From Synechococcus sp. SynAce01 (GTDB lineage Bacteria > Cyanobacteriota > Cyanobacteriia > PCC-6307 > Cyanobiaceae), in the NCBI RefSeq assembly GCF_001885215.1, contig NZ_CP018091.1, positions 1,364,001 to 1,428,000 of the forward strand: a DNA stretch of 64,000 nucleotides, given 5' to 3'. Below, piece by piece: positions 1-9,794 of the stretch. The notes under the pieces were generated by a model. It saw nothing but the letters and a program-made list of their open reading frames with translations. It did no database searches and was not told where the DNA came from. Every line of letters starts with the position of its first letter. Within the stretch, counting starts at the first letter, position 1. The translations under genes and the position numbers were made by a program.

Positions 1-67
1 TCTTGGCGGCCATCAGGGTGGCGGTGAGGCTGGGGCCTGGCGAAGCTGAGGCAAACGAGTGGGCCAT
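1..67 (-). CDS. cynS: probable cyanate hydratase (cyanase), N-terminal fragment
   Basis: Only the first 22 codons are in the window; the gene runs off the left edge. The visible peptide contains SLTATLMAAK, which matches the N-terminal pattern of cyanases (the helix-turn-helix-like domain that begins T-A-T-L-L-A-A-K). Cyanase breaks cyanate down with bicarbonate to ammonia and CO2, which fits a neighbourhood devoted to urea and formamide use. It lies downstream of ureC in the same direction. The call rests on about ten residues plus context, so it is moderate at best. Confidence 0.5.
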   Translation of the reverse strand, partial: MAHSFASASPGPSLTATLMAAK

Positions 68-74
68 AAAATGA

Positions 75-88
75 GTAGAGCGGCGTAC
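75..88 (-). promoter_or_regulatory. perfect GTA-N8-TAC palindrome (NtcA-like box) just upstream of cynS
   Basis: The site matches the NtcA consensus GTA-N8-TAC exactly. NtcA is the cyanobacterial global nitrogen regulator. However, the site ends only 7 bases before the cynS ATG, too close for normal class II activation, where the box is centred about 41 bases before transcription starts. It may be a repressor-type site, may serve a different start, or may be chance. Confidence 0.3.
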
Positions 89-215
89 AGAAGGGATGGA
101 AACAAGCAGGTTTTTATGCTGCTGAGCAACCGCCATTATGCGGCCTTTCAATCATCTCTTCCTAACGCGCAATAGCCCGTGCCGGTTGCTACGAATAGCC
201 CCACCCTGCCTGGAC

Positions 216-1940
<1,725 letters not shown>

Positions 1941-2003
1941 GGGTCTGTTGGGGAAAGGTGTGGTGCGGAGAGGTTCGGTGCTGAAAGGGTTGGGCGAGCA
2001 GAT

Positions 2004-2321
2004 TCAGTCGAGCGGACCGTTCACCAGGCCGTTGAAGCCGTAGACATGGCGCCGGCCGGCCAGGGGCACCAGATGCACCTCCCGTTCGTCCCCCGGTTCA
2101 AACCGGATCGCTGTGCCGGCGGGGATGTCCAGCCGCTGGCCGCGGGCGGCCTCCCGATCGAACTGCAGGGCGCTGTTGGCCTCATGGAAGTGGAAGTGGG
2201 AGCCCACCTGCACCGGCCGGTCACCGCGGTTGGCCACCGCCAGGGTGGTGACCGGCCGGCCTGCGTTGAGGGTGTGGCTGCCGGGCTCGCTGAACAGCTC
2301 GCCGGGAATCAGGGGGGTCAT
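2004..2321 (-). CDS. ureB: urease subunit beta
   Basis: Small structural subunit of urease, 105 residues. It begins [10 protein letters not shown] and carries the family pattern [10 protein letters not shown], followed by the segment with [12 protein letters not shown]. It packs with UreA and UreC in the (ABC)3 assembly. It lies 16 bases after the ureA stop, so the two are certainly co-transcribed. Confidence 0.97.
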   Translation of the reverse strand: MTPLIPGELFSEPGSHTLNAGRPVTTLAVANRGDRPVQVGSHFHFHEANSALQFDREAARGQRLDIPAGTAIRFEPGDEREVHLVPLAGRRHVYGFNGLVNGPLD

Positions 2322-2337
2322 GGGGGGCGGGGGGTGT

Positions 2338-2640
2338 TCAACGGATCGGGTCGTGCAGGGTGACCAGCTTGGTGCCGTCAGGGAAGGTGGCTTCCATCTG
2401 CACCTCGCTGATCAGCTCAGGGATCCCCTCCATCACCTGGTCGCGGCGCAGCCAGGTGGTGCCCTCACTCATCAGCTCAGCCACGGATTTGCCATCCCGC
2501 GCCCCCTCCAGCACCTGGAAGCTCAGCCAGGCCACCGCTTCTGGGTAGTTGAGGCGCAGGCCCCGCAGCAAGCGGCGCTCCGCCAGCAGGGCAGCCGTGA
2601 CGATCAGGAGCTTGTCTTTCTCCTGGGGAGTGAGATGCAT
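2338..2640 (-). CDS. ureA: urease subunit gamma
   Basis: Smallest structural subunit of urease, 100 residues, starting [12 protein letters not shown], the typical UreA start. The motif [11 protein letters not shown] is conserved in the family. It is the first gene of ureABC. In related picocyanobacteria ureD normally sits directly upstream of ureA; here ureD is displaced by about 4 kb of unrelated genes, so ureABC must have its own promoter. I saw no convincing NtcA box in the 232 bases upstream. Confidence 0.97.
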   Translation of the reverse strand: MHLTPQEKDKLLIVTAALLAERRLLRGLRLNYPEAVAWLSFQVLEGARDGKSVAELMSEGTTWLRRDQVMEGIPELISEVQMEATFPDGTKLVTLHDPIR

Positions 2641-2872
2641 GGGTGGAAACGACCAGCGACACTCTGGCAGTGGCCAGGCGTCCGGGCAGGTTCAGCAGGA
2701 ACGTTCAGACGGTGCTGGTTGAGAGGCCCAATTGGCTACGAAAGAGACGGTGGGGAGTTCGCACTCCACATCAATGGGGTCTCTCTTGGGAGTCAGGTTG
2801 GCGAACTTCAACTCGTAGACACTCTGGGAGGATCGTCTCATCCAACGGCCTGTGATCTGGAGCCAAGCGACG

Positions 2873-3280
2873 TCACCAGAGGGTCTGACAGGGAAAGGTG
2901 GAGAGCTGTGGATCGGCGGAGAGCAGCACCAAGCGATCCAGTTTGGCCTGGGCAGCGAGGACGCGATCAAAGGGATCCCTGTGAGGCTGGGGGTAGGCCC
3001 CTGCCCTCAGCCCGTGGGCCGCTGTGATCGGCAGGCCCCCGAAGCCATCGGCCTGCAGCAGGCCCTGCAGGTCAGCGATGGAGCCTTCCAGTTCGGGCAG
3101 CTTGCCGCGGTGGTGCTTGAGGCTCAGTTCCCAGACAGAGGCAGCACTCACCAGGATCTGGCTGGTGGGATCCACGAGCAGCGCCTGCACGGCTGAAGAG
3201 AGCCGTTCAGGATCGAACCACCACCAGAGCAGCACATGGCTGTCGAGCAGGTAGCCCGAGGAGTTCGTCCCAGGCTGCAA
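2873..3280 (-). CDS. PIN-domain ribonuclease toxin, VapC-like
   Basis: A 135-residue PIN-domain protein of the toxin-antitoxin type. The acidic active-site residues are all there: D13 (YLLDSHVLLWW), E51 (SVWEL), D102/D105 (RDPFDRVLAAQA) and D123 (SADPQL). The family cleaves RNA, often tRNA. The start overlaps the end of an antitoxin-like open frame by 74 bases, the usual toxin-after-antitoxin order. The toxin looks intact whereas the antitoxin does not. Codon 1 is ATG; the fold proper begins at Y10, so a slightly later start is possible. Confidence 0.8.
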   Translation of the reverse strand: MQPGTNSSGYLLDSHVLLWWWFDPERLSSAVQALLVDPTSQILVSAASVWELSLKHHRGKLPELEGSIADLQGLLQADGFGGLPITAAHGLRAGAYPQPHRDPFDRVLAAQAKLDRLVLLSADPQLSTFPCQTLW

Positions 3281-3410
3281 GCTCTTCAGCCTCCATGGGC
3301 TCCAGCAGGGCGTTGGGTTGGCTCAGTGGCCCTTGGTTGCGCAACCGGCCTGGTAGGCGCTGCGGGGGTGGGGGCGCCAGAGGCCCCAGCTGTGGGGCAG
3401 GCTGTTCCAT
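3207..3410 (-). pseudogene. remnant of a Phd/VapB-type antitoxin lacking its N-terminal half
   Basis: This 67-codon frame has the C-terminal features of Phd/YefM-style antitoxins: a short hydrophobic strand (LGPLAPPPP) like the usual ARLVPL, an R-x-P-G-R-L segment, and an acidic MEAEELAAWDE tail that normally wraps the toxin. The first 40 or so residues, the DNA-binding part, are missing: a TAA lies 14 codons before the ATG in frame, and no other frame upstream restores the domain. The C-terminus also runs on about 20 residues beyond the usual end. It could still neutralise the toxin, but autorepression is unlikely. Confidence 0.5.
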
Positions 3411-3444
3411 GCCGGCATGACTGGATGATTTTTTAGCTTAGGGC

Positions 3445-3457
3445 TGGACTTAGTCCA
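3445..3457. promoter_or_regulatory. 13-base palindrome upstream of the toxin-antitoxin remnant
   Basis: TGGACTTAGTCCA is a perfect inverted repeat (6 + 1 + 6) lying 35 bases upstream of the antitoxin-remnant ATG. It has the form and position of an operator for an autoregulated toxin-antitoxin pair. That role is inference; the DNA-binding half of the antitoxin is gone. Confidence 0.35.
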
Positions 3458-3550
3458 TCACAAGCCACCGAAATCCTGCCGCCTTGGCCCAGCCCGCTTC
3501 CGGCACCGGGGGCAGACCAACATGCTCAGAGTCTGAGCCGCTGCACCGCC

Positions 3551-4927
3551 ATGGCCGAGCCGATGGATCTGCTGGCCTTGCCGTCGGCCCTGCGTCACCG
3601 CACGGTGGTCGCCTACGGCATCGGTGATGCCGGCACCGGCATGGCTGCGGCGCTGATCGGCTTCTATTTATTTGTGTTCTATACCCAGATCGCCGGGCTG
3701 CCGCCCTGGCTGGCGGGCCTAGTGCTGATGGTGGGCCGGCTCTGGGATGCCATCAACGATCAGCTGATGGGCTGGCTCAGCGATCGCACCCGATCGCGCC
3801 TCGGCCCGCGCGTTCCCTGGATGATCTGGAGTGCGCTGCCGCTCGGGTTGAGCATGGCGCTGATGTGGTGGTTCCCGCCGGGTGGTGAACTGCTGCGTTT
3901 CGGTTGGTTCGTGCTCAGTTCGGTGGTGTTCATGGCCGCCTACACCGGCGTGAACCTGCCCTATTGCGCCCTTGCCACCGAGCTCACCGAAGACACCAAG
4001 CTGCGCACCCGCCTCAACGCGGCCCGCTTCACCGGCTCGATTCTCAGCAGCCTGGTGGGCCTGCTGCTTGGCGCCCTGCTGGTGGGCTACGGCGCCCCGG
4101 GCTACCTGGCGATGGGGGCGGCCGCCGGAGCGGTCGCGGTGGTGGGCACCCTGCTCTCGGCCTGGGGCCTGGCCCCCGCGGCCCGGGTCTGCCGCCGGCC
4201 ATCGGGGCGACCCGAGCCGATCACAGCCCAGTTGGGGCGCATCCGGCGCAATGGCCGCTTCCTGCGCGTGGTGGGGTTGTATCTGCTGCTCTGGGGAGCG
4301 CTGCAATTGATGCAGCCGGTGTCGTTGCTTTATCTCTCTGAGGTGATGCATCTGCCCCAGTCTTGGAGCACCTGGATGCTGATTCCTTTCCAATTGAGTG
4401 CCATGGCCGGCCTGGAGTTGTGGAGCCGGTTGGCGGCGCGGCGTGGACGGCTGGTGGCCCTGCGCTGGGGCGGTGGACTCTGGATCGCCATGGGTGTGCT
4501 GGCCATGCTGCTGGTGCCGCTCGATGCCACCGCGGCACCGTTGGCTCCTGGTGGCAACAGCCTCAGGTTCGCGTTGCTGGTGCTGGTGGTGCTGCTGCTC
4601 GGCCTGGGGGCCGCCACCGCCTACCTGCTGCCCTGGTCGTTGCTGCCCGATGCGATCGATGCCGATCCGGAGCGCCCCGCCGGGCTGTTCACCGCCTGGA
4701 TGGTGATGACCCAGAAGCTGGGCAGTGCCCTCTCGGTGTTTCTGCTAGGCAACCTGCTGAGCTGGAGCGGTTATGTGGCCGGGCTCGCCGAGGATCAGCC
4801 CGCCACGGCCGTGGCGATGATCCGCCTCTGCATCGGCTTGATCCCAGCGGTGCTGGTGACGCTGGGGCTTGTGGTGATGCGGCGCTGGCCTCAGCAGCCA
4901 GTCGTTTCACAACAAGCATCAGCCTGA
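3551..4927 (+). CDS. MFS transporter of the GPH (sugar:cation symporter) family
   Basis: A 458-residue membrane protein with about twelve hydrophobic segments. The N-terminal YGIGDAGTGM helix and the loop GRLWDAINDQLMGWLSDRTRSR are typical of the glycoside-pentoside-hexuronide symporter family (MelB-like). The substrate cannot be told from the sequence; sugars and other small polar compounds are usual. Its end overlaps the convergent TetR gene by 9 bases. It belongs to the block inserted between ureA and ureD, so it is probably cargo rather than part of urea use. Confidence 0.8.
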   Translation: MAEPMDLLALPSALRHRTVVAYGIGDAGTGMAAALIGFYLFVFYTQIAGLPPWLAGLVLMVGRLWDAINDQLMGWLSDRTRSRLGPRVPWMIWSALPLGLSMALMWWFPPGGELLRFGWFVLSSVVFMAAYTGVNLPYCALATELTEDTKLRTRLNAARFTGSILSSLVGLLLGALLVGYGAPGYLAMGAAAGAVAVVGTLLSAWGLAPAARVCRRPSGRPEPITAQLGRIRRNGRFLRVVGLYLLLWGALQLMQPVSLLYLSEVMHLPQSWSTWMLIPFQLSAMAGLELWSRLAARRGRLVALRWGGGLWIAMGVLAMLLVPLDATAAPLAPGGNSLRFALLVLVVLLLGLGAATAYLLPWSLLPDAIDADPERPAGLFTAWMVMTQKLGSALSVFLLGNLLSWSGYVAGLAEDQPATAVAMIRLCIGLIPAVLVTLGLVVMRRWPQQPVVSQQASA

Positions 4928-5587
4928 GGATTCCGGCGGCGCTGCTGGGCCAAGGGAGCGCTCCAGCCCATCAAGGATGAACTCAAGTCCGAAGCTGAAG
5001 GCATGAAGCCCGTCGTAGCGGCACTCGATCACCTGGCGGCTCAGCGCGTTCAAGTGGGGAAAACGATCGACGGGAAGCTGGGGCAGGAAAGAGGAGGCCA
5101 TCGCGGCGTAGTCCTGAGCCTCGATCGGAAAATTGATCTCCTGCAGGGTGAAGCCGTAAATGTGGCTGTCGACGGCGTTCCAGCCGTGATCGGCCTGCTC
5201 CAGGGAGAAACCCGCCGCCACCAGGCATCCGAGGGTGGCATCGATGGAGCGGAGCATGGCCGGCCCGGTGTTCAGCCGCGAGAGAATCGCCAGGGCGGCC
5301 CAGGGGTGGCGTAGCAGGGCCCGATGGGCCGATAGCGCCCGTTGCCGCATCGCGGCCTTCCAGTCGCCGCCGATCTCCGGCAGGGCGATCTCGCTGACCA
5401 CGATCTCAACGAGGCCGTCGATGATCGCGTCCCGGTTGGCCACGTGGTTGTAGAGCGACATCGCCTTGACCCCCAGCGCCTCGGCGAGCTTGCGCATCGA
5501 GAGGGCCGCGAGCCCCCCCTGATCGGCGATCTCCAGCGCAGCCGCCAGCACCCGCTCCCTACTGAGGGGACGTCGGGCGATCGGCAT
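4919..5587 (-). CDS. TetR family transcriptional regulator
   Basis: A 222-residue repressor with an N-terminal TetR helix-turn-helix (SMRKLAEALGVKAMSLYNHVANRDAI) and a C-terminal ligand-binding domain of the TetR_C type. I placed the start at MPIARRPLSRE; an upstream start at 5644 would add 19 poorly conserved residues. It is divergent from the oxidoreductase at 5690, with two palindromic operators in between, so it probably represses both itself and that gene. The inducer is unknown. Confidence 0.85.
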   Translation of the reverse strand: MPIARRPLSRERVLAAALEIADQGGLAALSMRKLAEALGVKAMSLYNHVANRDAIIDGLVEIVVSEIALPEIGGDWKAAMRQRALSAHRALLRHPWAALAILSRLNTGPAMLRSIDATLGCLVAAGFSLEQADHGWNAVDSHIYGFTLQEINFPIEAQDYAAMASSFLPQLPVDRFPHLNALSRQVIECRYDGLHAFSFGLEFILDGLERSLGPAAPPESSG

Positions 5588-5646
5588 CGAAGGGTTCGCT
5601 TCAGCCAGGTTCCCCGCTGCCAATCCGATCCAGTAAAGGCACAAAC

Positions 5647-5677
5647 CTTACGGCGTATGCTTCGCTTACGGTGTAAG
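5647..5677. promoter_or_regulatory. twin TetR operator
   Basis: Two 13-base sites, CTTACGGCGTATG (5647-5659) and CTTACGGTGTAAG (5665-5677), lie 18 bases apart centre to centre. The second is a perfect CTTAC-N3-GTAAG palindrome and the first has one mismatch. They fill the short gap between the divergent TetR gene and the oxidoreductase gene, as expected for an autoregulated TetR pair. Confidence 0.7.
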
Positions 5678-5689
5678 TGAGCAGCGTTG

Positions 5690-6748
5690 ATGTCGAATCC
5701 GGGCCCGGCCACGACCACCATGCGGGCCATCACCCAAGACGTCTACGGCTCCGCAGACGTCCTCTCGCTCCAGACGGTTGAGAAGCCCGCCATCGGTGAC
5801 AAGGATCTGCTGATCAGGGTTCGCGCCACCTCCGTCCATGCCGGCGACTGGCATCTGATGCGTGGCAAGCCGTTTCTGGTGATTCGGCTGTTTTTCGGGG
5901 GCCTGCGCCGACCGAAGTTCCGAACACTCGGCTGTGATGTCGCCGGAACCGTCGAGGCCATTGGCAAGGGGGTCGGCCGATTTCAGGTCGGCGACGCGGT
6001 GTTCGGTGATCTCTCGGTGTGCGGCTTTGGCACCTTTGCCGAGTACGCCCGTGCCACCGAAGACGCCCTGACGCTCAAGCCCGCCACGATCTCTTTCGAG
6101 GCCGCCGGCACCGTGGCCTGCTCCGGTTTGGCAGCCCTGCAGGGCCTGCGCGACCAGGGCCAGCTCCAGGCGGGACAGCACGTGTTGATTCTTGGGGCCG
6201 CCGGTGGGGTGGGCTCGTTCGCCGTACAGATCGCCAAGGCCTTCGGGGCTGAGGTCACCGGCGCCTGCAGCGCCCACAAGATGGCCATGGTGCGCTCCAT
6301 CGGCGCTGACCACGTAATCGATTTGGCCGGCGCGGATTTCAGCGCCGGCAACCACCGTTATGACCTGATCCTCGATACAGCGGCCTATGGCCCCCTCGCA
6401 CAAGTTCTGCCTGCACTTACTCCTGACGGCACTTACGTGCTGGTCGGTGGCTCGACGGCACGCTTTTTCCAGGTGATGCTCTGGCAGGGTCCCTGGATCT
6501 CCCGAACCAGCCGTCGCCGGGTCGGCGTGTTGGCCTCGAACCCCAATCCGGCCGATCTGCAGACCCTGGCGGATCTGCTCGAGTCCGGCAAGATCGTGCC
6601 GTTCATCGATCGCCGCTGTGGCCTCACAGAGGTTCCCGAGGCCATCACGGCGCTTGAGCAGCGCCAGGTCCAGGGGAAGATCGCCATCGCGGTTGCACCC
6701 AAGAGCAGCGGCAAGGAGTCATCAGACCGGACTGAAAGAGCCGCCTGA
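5690..6748 (+). CDS. NAD(P)-dependent MDR oxidoreductase (quinone oxidoreductase-like)
   Basis: A 352-residue medium-chain dehydrogenase/reductase. It has the GroES-like N-terminal half (SVHAGDWHLMRG, TLGCDVAGTVEAIGKGV) and a Rossmann fold with LGAAGGVGSFAVQIAKAFGAEV. No set of zinc ligands is evident, which favours the quinone-reductase branch. Family similarity begins at the internal methionine at 5720, so the true start may be there. It is divergent from the TetR gene and probably its target. The 3' end overlaps ureD by 27 bases on the opposite strand. Confidence 0.82.
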   Translation: MSNPGPATTTMRAITQDVYGSADVLSLQTVEKPAIGDKDLLIRVRATSVHAGDWHLMRGKPFLVIRLFFGGLRRPKFRTLGCDVAGTVEAIGKGVGRFQVGDAVFGDLSVCGFGTFAEYARATEDALTLKPATISFEAAGTVACSGLAALQGLRDQGQLQAGQHVLILGAAGGVGSFAVQIAKAFGAEVTGACSAHKMAMVRSIGADHVIDLAGADFSAGNHRYDLILDTAAYGPLAQVLPALTPDGTYVLVGGSTARFFQVMLWQGPWISRTSRRRVGVLASNPNPADLQTLADLLESGKIVPFIDRRCGLTEVPEAITALEQRQVQGKIAIAVAPKSSGKESSDRTERAA

Positions 6749-7663
6749 GCCATCAAGCCATGGCGCCTCCTGGAATGGCCACACCCGGGGCAGAACCGGT
6801 GCCGGCAGGCCGCGCTCGGCCCGAATCCGGGCCCAGATCCTTGTGAACCAGAAGCGGGCCGCCTGGCTGGAAGGGCCCCGGTAGCGGGCCACCAGGCCCT
6901 GATCGAGGCGGCCGCAGACCATCTCCCCGTCGAGCCCGGCTCGGTCGGCGCGGCAGAGCTCCAGCAGCGCTTCGGGAACCGGCGCCGGCGCGGCCCAGAC
7001 CAAACTGCCGAACACCGGGTGGCCGCCGAGGCCATGGCCGCCCATCAGGCTGTCGCCGCCCAGCTCGATTCGGTCGGCCACACTCCAGCGTCCCTCACGG
7101 CGCACCTCCAGCAACGAGCGCCAGCACCCGCTGCCGAGGGTTTCGGCGTCGGCGCTGCGGCCCAGCCGCACCACTTCAGCCCCCAGCCAGCTGGCGCCCG
7201 CGGCCAGCTCCACCCGGCACGACTGCTCGAACAGTCCGCCGGCAAACATCACCAGTTCCTGGGGCAGCCACTCCAGATCCGCGCCCGGCTGCAGCGCAAA
7301 GCGCAGCTCCTGCCGCGTCCAGCGACCCTCGGGCGCCAGCCGCGAACGCCCGACCGAGCCATAGACCTTCTGGGCCGCCACGCTGGTGATCAGGGCGCGG
7401 CTGCCGGCGGCCAGCTCCGCCTGGATCGACAGCTCATCGCCCCCCACCAGTCCGCCGGCGGTGTGCAGCAGGGGCAGTTCGCAGCGGCCGTCGCTGAGGG
7501 CAAAGGCCTTCTGAATCTTCAGTGGTGCGGTGGTTCCGCCCTGATGGCTGGTACGACCGTTCGCTTCGCCGCTGGCCTCGAAGCGCAACAGCGCCGAACC
7601 GCGCCAGGGGGGCGAGGCCTTGGTGTTGGTGGTGGCCAGAGCCGGTGGGGGAAGGGCGGTCAT
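6722..7663 (-). CDS. ureD: urease accessory protein UreD
   Basis: Scaffold that binds apo-urease with UreF and UreG during nickel insertion. The 313-residue protein has family patterns such as LPLLHTAGGLVGGDEL, ITSVAAQKVYGS and LEWLPQELVMFAGG. I chose the ATG at 7663; a TTG at 7705 would add 14 residues. It is divergent from ureEFG, only about 80 bases away, so both transcripts probably start there. Its usual partner ureABC has been separated by a 4-kb block. Confidence 0.93.
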   Translation of the reverse strand: MTALPPPALATTNTKASPPWRGSALLRFEASGEANGRTSHQGGTTAPLKIQKAFALSDGRCELPLLHTAGGLVGGDELSIQAELAAGSRALITSVAAQKVYGSVGRSRLAPEGRWTRQELRFALQPGADLEWLPQELVMFAGGLFEQSCRVELAAGASWLGAEVVRLGRSADAETLGSGCWRSLLEVRREGRWSVADRIELGGDSLMGGHGLGGHPVFGSLVWAAPAPVPEALLELCRADRAGLDGEMVCGRLDQGLVARYRGPSSQAARFWFTRIWARIRAERGLPAPVLPRVWPFQEAPWLDGSGGSFSPV

Positions 7664-7741
7664 CGGGGCGATCGTCAGCGCCAGTTCGGTGCGCGCCAGT
7701 AGCAACGGGCACCATTGGCCGCCAGAGCGCTGGCTTAGGTG

Positions 7742-8296
7742 ATGCTCAGCCCGTGGAGCAGCTCCGTTGTCAGCGAACCCGGCGTGAGCGAGTCTGCAGT
7801 CAGTCCGATCGTGTTGATACGACGGCTGGGCCTTGTGAGCGGTAGCCCTGGCTCAGCCCTTTCCCCATACAGCGAGCCCCTGCGGCTGCCGCTCAGCGCT
7901 GACCAGCGCAGCAGCCTTCGCGGCCACCGCCGCAGTGCCTGCGGCCGCGACCTTCTCCTGCAGTTGCCCCGCGGCGGCGCGCTGGAGCCCGGCGAATATC
8001 TGGCCGGAGCCACGGGCTCGGCCCTGGTGATCGTGGAGGCGGCCCCGGAGCCGCTGCTGCAGGTGCGCAGCCCCGATCCGCTGGCCCTCCTGCAGGCCGC
8101 CTATCACCTGGGCAACCGTCACGTGGCGATGGAGCTGCAGGAGGGCCAGCTGCGACTGCTTCAGGACTCGGTGCTCGAAGAGCTGCTGCACCAGCGGGGC
8201 CTGGTCGTCGAGAGGATCACCGCACCGTTTCAGCCCGAATCCGGCGCCTATGCCAGCGCAACCAGCCATTCCCATTCCCATTCCCATTCCCACTGA
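7742..8296 (+). CDS. ureE: urease nickel metallochaperone UreE
   Basis: UreE delivers nickel to the urease activation complex. The core patterns are LPLSADQRSSLRGHRR, LLLQLPRGGALEPGEYL and the C-terminal domain with YHLGNRHVAMEL. It ends in a histidine-serine tail (five His alternating with Ser) expected to bind nickel. Similarity starts near 7811, where a GTG is available, so the first 23 residues may not be translated. The last 47 bases are also the first 47 of ureF in another frame. Confidence 0.93.
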   Translation: MLSPWSSSVVSEPGVSESAVSPIVLIRRLGLVSGSPGSALSPYSEPLRLPLSADQRSSLRGHRRSACGRDLLLQLPRGGALEPGEYLAGATGSALVIVEAAPEPLLQVRSPDPLALLQAAYHLGNRHVAMELQEGQLRLLQDSVLEELLHQRGLVVERITAPFQPESGAYASATSHSHSHSHSH

Positions 8297-9002
8297 GCCT
8301 GGCGCCCGGCGCCTGCAGCTGCTGCAGCTGGTCAGCCCGGCCTTGCCGGTGGGGGCGTTCAGCTATTCCGAGGGCCTGGAGGTGCTGGTGCAAGCCCAAC
8401 GGATCACCAGCGCTGGCGATCTGCGCAGCTGGTTGGAGGCCGAGCTCGACCGGGGTGCGATCGCGATCGAGGCGGCGGCCCTGGGCCCGTTGCAGGTGGC
8501 CTTGCGTCGATGGCGCGACGGGGAGCGTGAGCAAGATCGGCTGTCAGCGGCGAGCGCCCAGGCGGAGCTCATCGATCTCGATGGCTGGCTGCTGGCCCTG
8601 CGCGAAGCGCCGGAGCTGCGGGCCCAGCAGCGCCAGATGGGACGGTCGCTGCTGCAGTTGGTCGCTGAACTGGGCTGGCCGCTACCCAGCTCACCCGCCC
8701 CACGGCTCGCCTGGCCGGCGGCCTGGGCTTGGGCTGGCCTGGTGCTTGAGCTGGGCCAGCTGGAGTTGCTGGAGGCCTACCTCTACAGCTGGGTGGCCAA
8801 CCAGGTGAGCGCGGCGGTGCGCCTGATTCCACTCGGACCCACCCAGGGCCAGCGCCTTCAGCTCGCCCTGGCCGCTCCACTGGCGCGCCGGGCCGGCGAG
8901 CTGATCGGCGTTGATCCGCGCAGCCTCTGGAGCGGGGGCGTTGGATTAGGGATGGCCCAGCTCGGCCACGCGGAGCTCTACTCAAGGCTGTTCCGCAGCT
9001 GA
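8250..9002 (+). CDS. ureF: urease accessory protein UreF
   Basis: UreF works with UreD and UreG as a GTPase-regulating part of the nickel-insertion complex. At 250 residues it shows the diagnostic [17 protein letters not shown] segment and a C-terminal SPLW-like region (DPRSLWSGG). The only ATG before the conserved domain is at 8250, inside ureE, so the first 15 residues (an Ile-Pro repeat) are read from the ureE histidine-tail codons in a different frame. Translation is probably coupled to ureE. Confidence 0.93.
   Translation: MPAQPAIPIPIPIPTEPGARRLQLLQLVSPALPVGAFSYSEGLEVLVQAQRITSAGDLRSWLEAELDRGAIAIEAAALGPLQVALRRWRDGEREQDRLSAASAQAELIDLDGWLLALREAPELRAQQRQMGRSLLQLVAELGWPLPSSPAPRLAWPAAWAWAGLVLELGQLELLEAYLYSWVANQVSAAVRLIPLGPTQGQRLQLALAAPLARRAGELIGVDPRSLWSGGVGLGMAQLGHAELYSRLFRS
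8267..8290 (+). repeat. CATTCC hexanucleotide repeat, four copies, read in two frames
   Basis: Four perfect copies of CATTCC encode His-Ser repeats at the end of UreE and Ile-Pro repeats at the start of UreF. Each gain or loss of a unit adds or removes two residues in both proteins without shifting either frame. Confidence 0.95.
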
Positions 9003-9121
9003 ACGGTCTCTGTCGGGCAAGGTTGCAGACCCCGGAATTCGCAGTTCAGAATCTGCAGCCGCTTGGACCCAGGGCCCCGCACCAACCACCTAGAACCCCG
9101 TCAACCGTTGAAGACTCCTCC

Positions 9122-9769
9122 ATGAGCAAATTGCGTGTCGGCGTGGCCGGGCCGGTGGGCTCCGGCAAAACAGCTCTGGTCGAAGCGCTCTGCCGGCGGC
9201 TGCGGCAGCGGCTGCAGCTGGCAGTGGTCACCAACGACATCTACACCCAGGAGGATGCCCAGTTCCTCACCCGCGCTGGTGCACTGGAGCCCGAGCGGAT
9301 CCGGGGGGTGGAAACCGGCGGCTGCCCCCACACCGCCATCCGGGAAGACTGCTCGATCAACCGGGCGGCGGTCGAAGAGCTCGAACAGCAATTTCCAGAT
9401 CTGGATCTGGTGCTGGTTGAAAGCGGCGGCGACAATCTGGCGGCCAGCTTCAGCCCCGAACTGGTGGATCTCTGCATCTATGTGATCGATGTAGCCGCTG
9501 GAGACAAAATCCCGCGCAAGGGCGGTCCTGGCATTACCCGCTCCGACCTGTTGGTGATCAACAAAATCGATCTTGCCTCCATGGTGGGCGCCAACCTGGA
9601 GGTGATGCAACGCGACACCGAGCGCATGCGTGGCGGTCGACCCTGGTGCTTCACCAACTTGCGCAGTGGCGAGGGGCTTGAGCAGGTCGAGGCCTTTCTG
9701 TGGCGCCAACTACCGAAATCCATCCCTGATCATGACCAACAAGTGCTGGAAGCGGGATCTCTGCCTTGA
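9122..9769 (+). CDS. ureG: urease accessory GTPase UreG
   Basis: SIMIBI-class GTPase that drives nickel insertion into urease. The 215-residue protein starts [17 protein letters not shown] (P-loop GPVGSGKT) and contains the nickel-binding [14 protein letters not shown] motif with its Cys-Pro-His, and the guanine-specificity motif NKID. The ATG at 9122 is chosen because the P-loop directly follows it; sequence further upstream is not UreG-like. It is the last gene of ureEFG, 119 bases after ureF. Confidence 0.97.
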   Translation: MSKLRVGVAGPVGSGKTALVEALCRRLRQRLQLAVVTNDIYTQEDAQFLTRAGALEPERIRGVETGGCPHTAIREDCSINRAAVEELEQQFPDLDLVLVESGGDNLAASFSPELVDLCIYVIDVAAGDKIPRKGGPGITRSDLLVINKIDLASMVGANLEVMQRDTERMRGGRPWCFTNLRSGEGLEQVEAFLWRQLPKSIPDHDQQVLEAGSLP

Positions 9770-9794
9770 GCGCGCCCTGTCGCCCTGCTGATTT

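Noticed and set aside
2692-2970. 92-codon frame between ureA and the PIN toxin
   Set aside because: Composition is random (many Trp, Pro, Ser), it overlaps the toxin end, and there is no family resemblance or ribosome site.
8267-8290. CATTCC repeat as a CRISPR-like or phase-variation tract
   Set aside because: Units are 6 bases with no spacers, and a change in copy number keeps both frames, so it is neither CRISPR nor an on/off switch.
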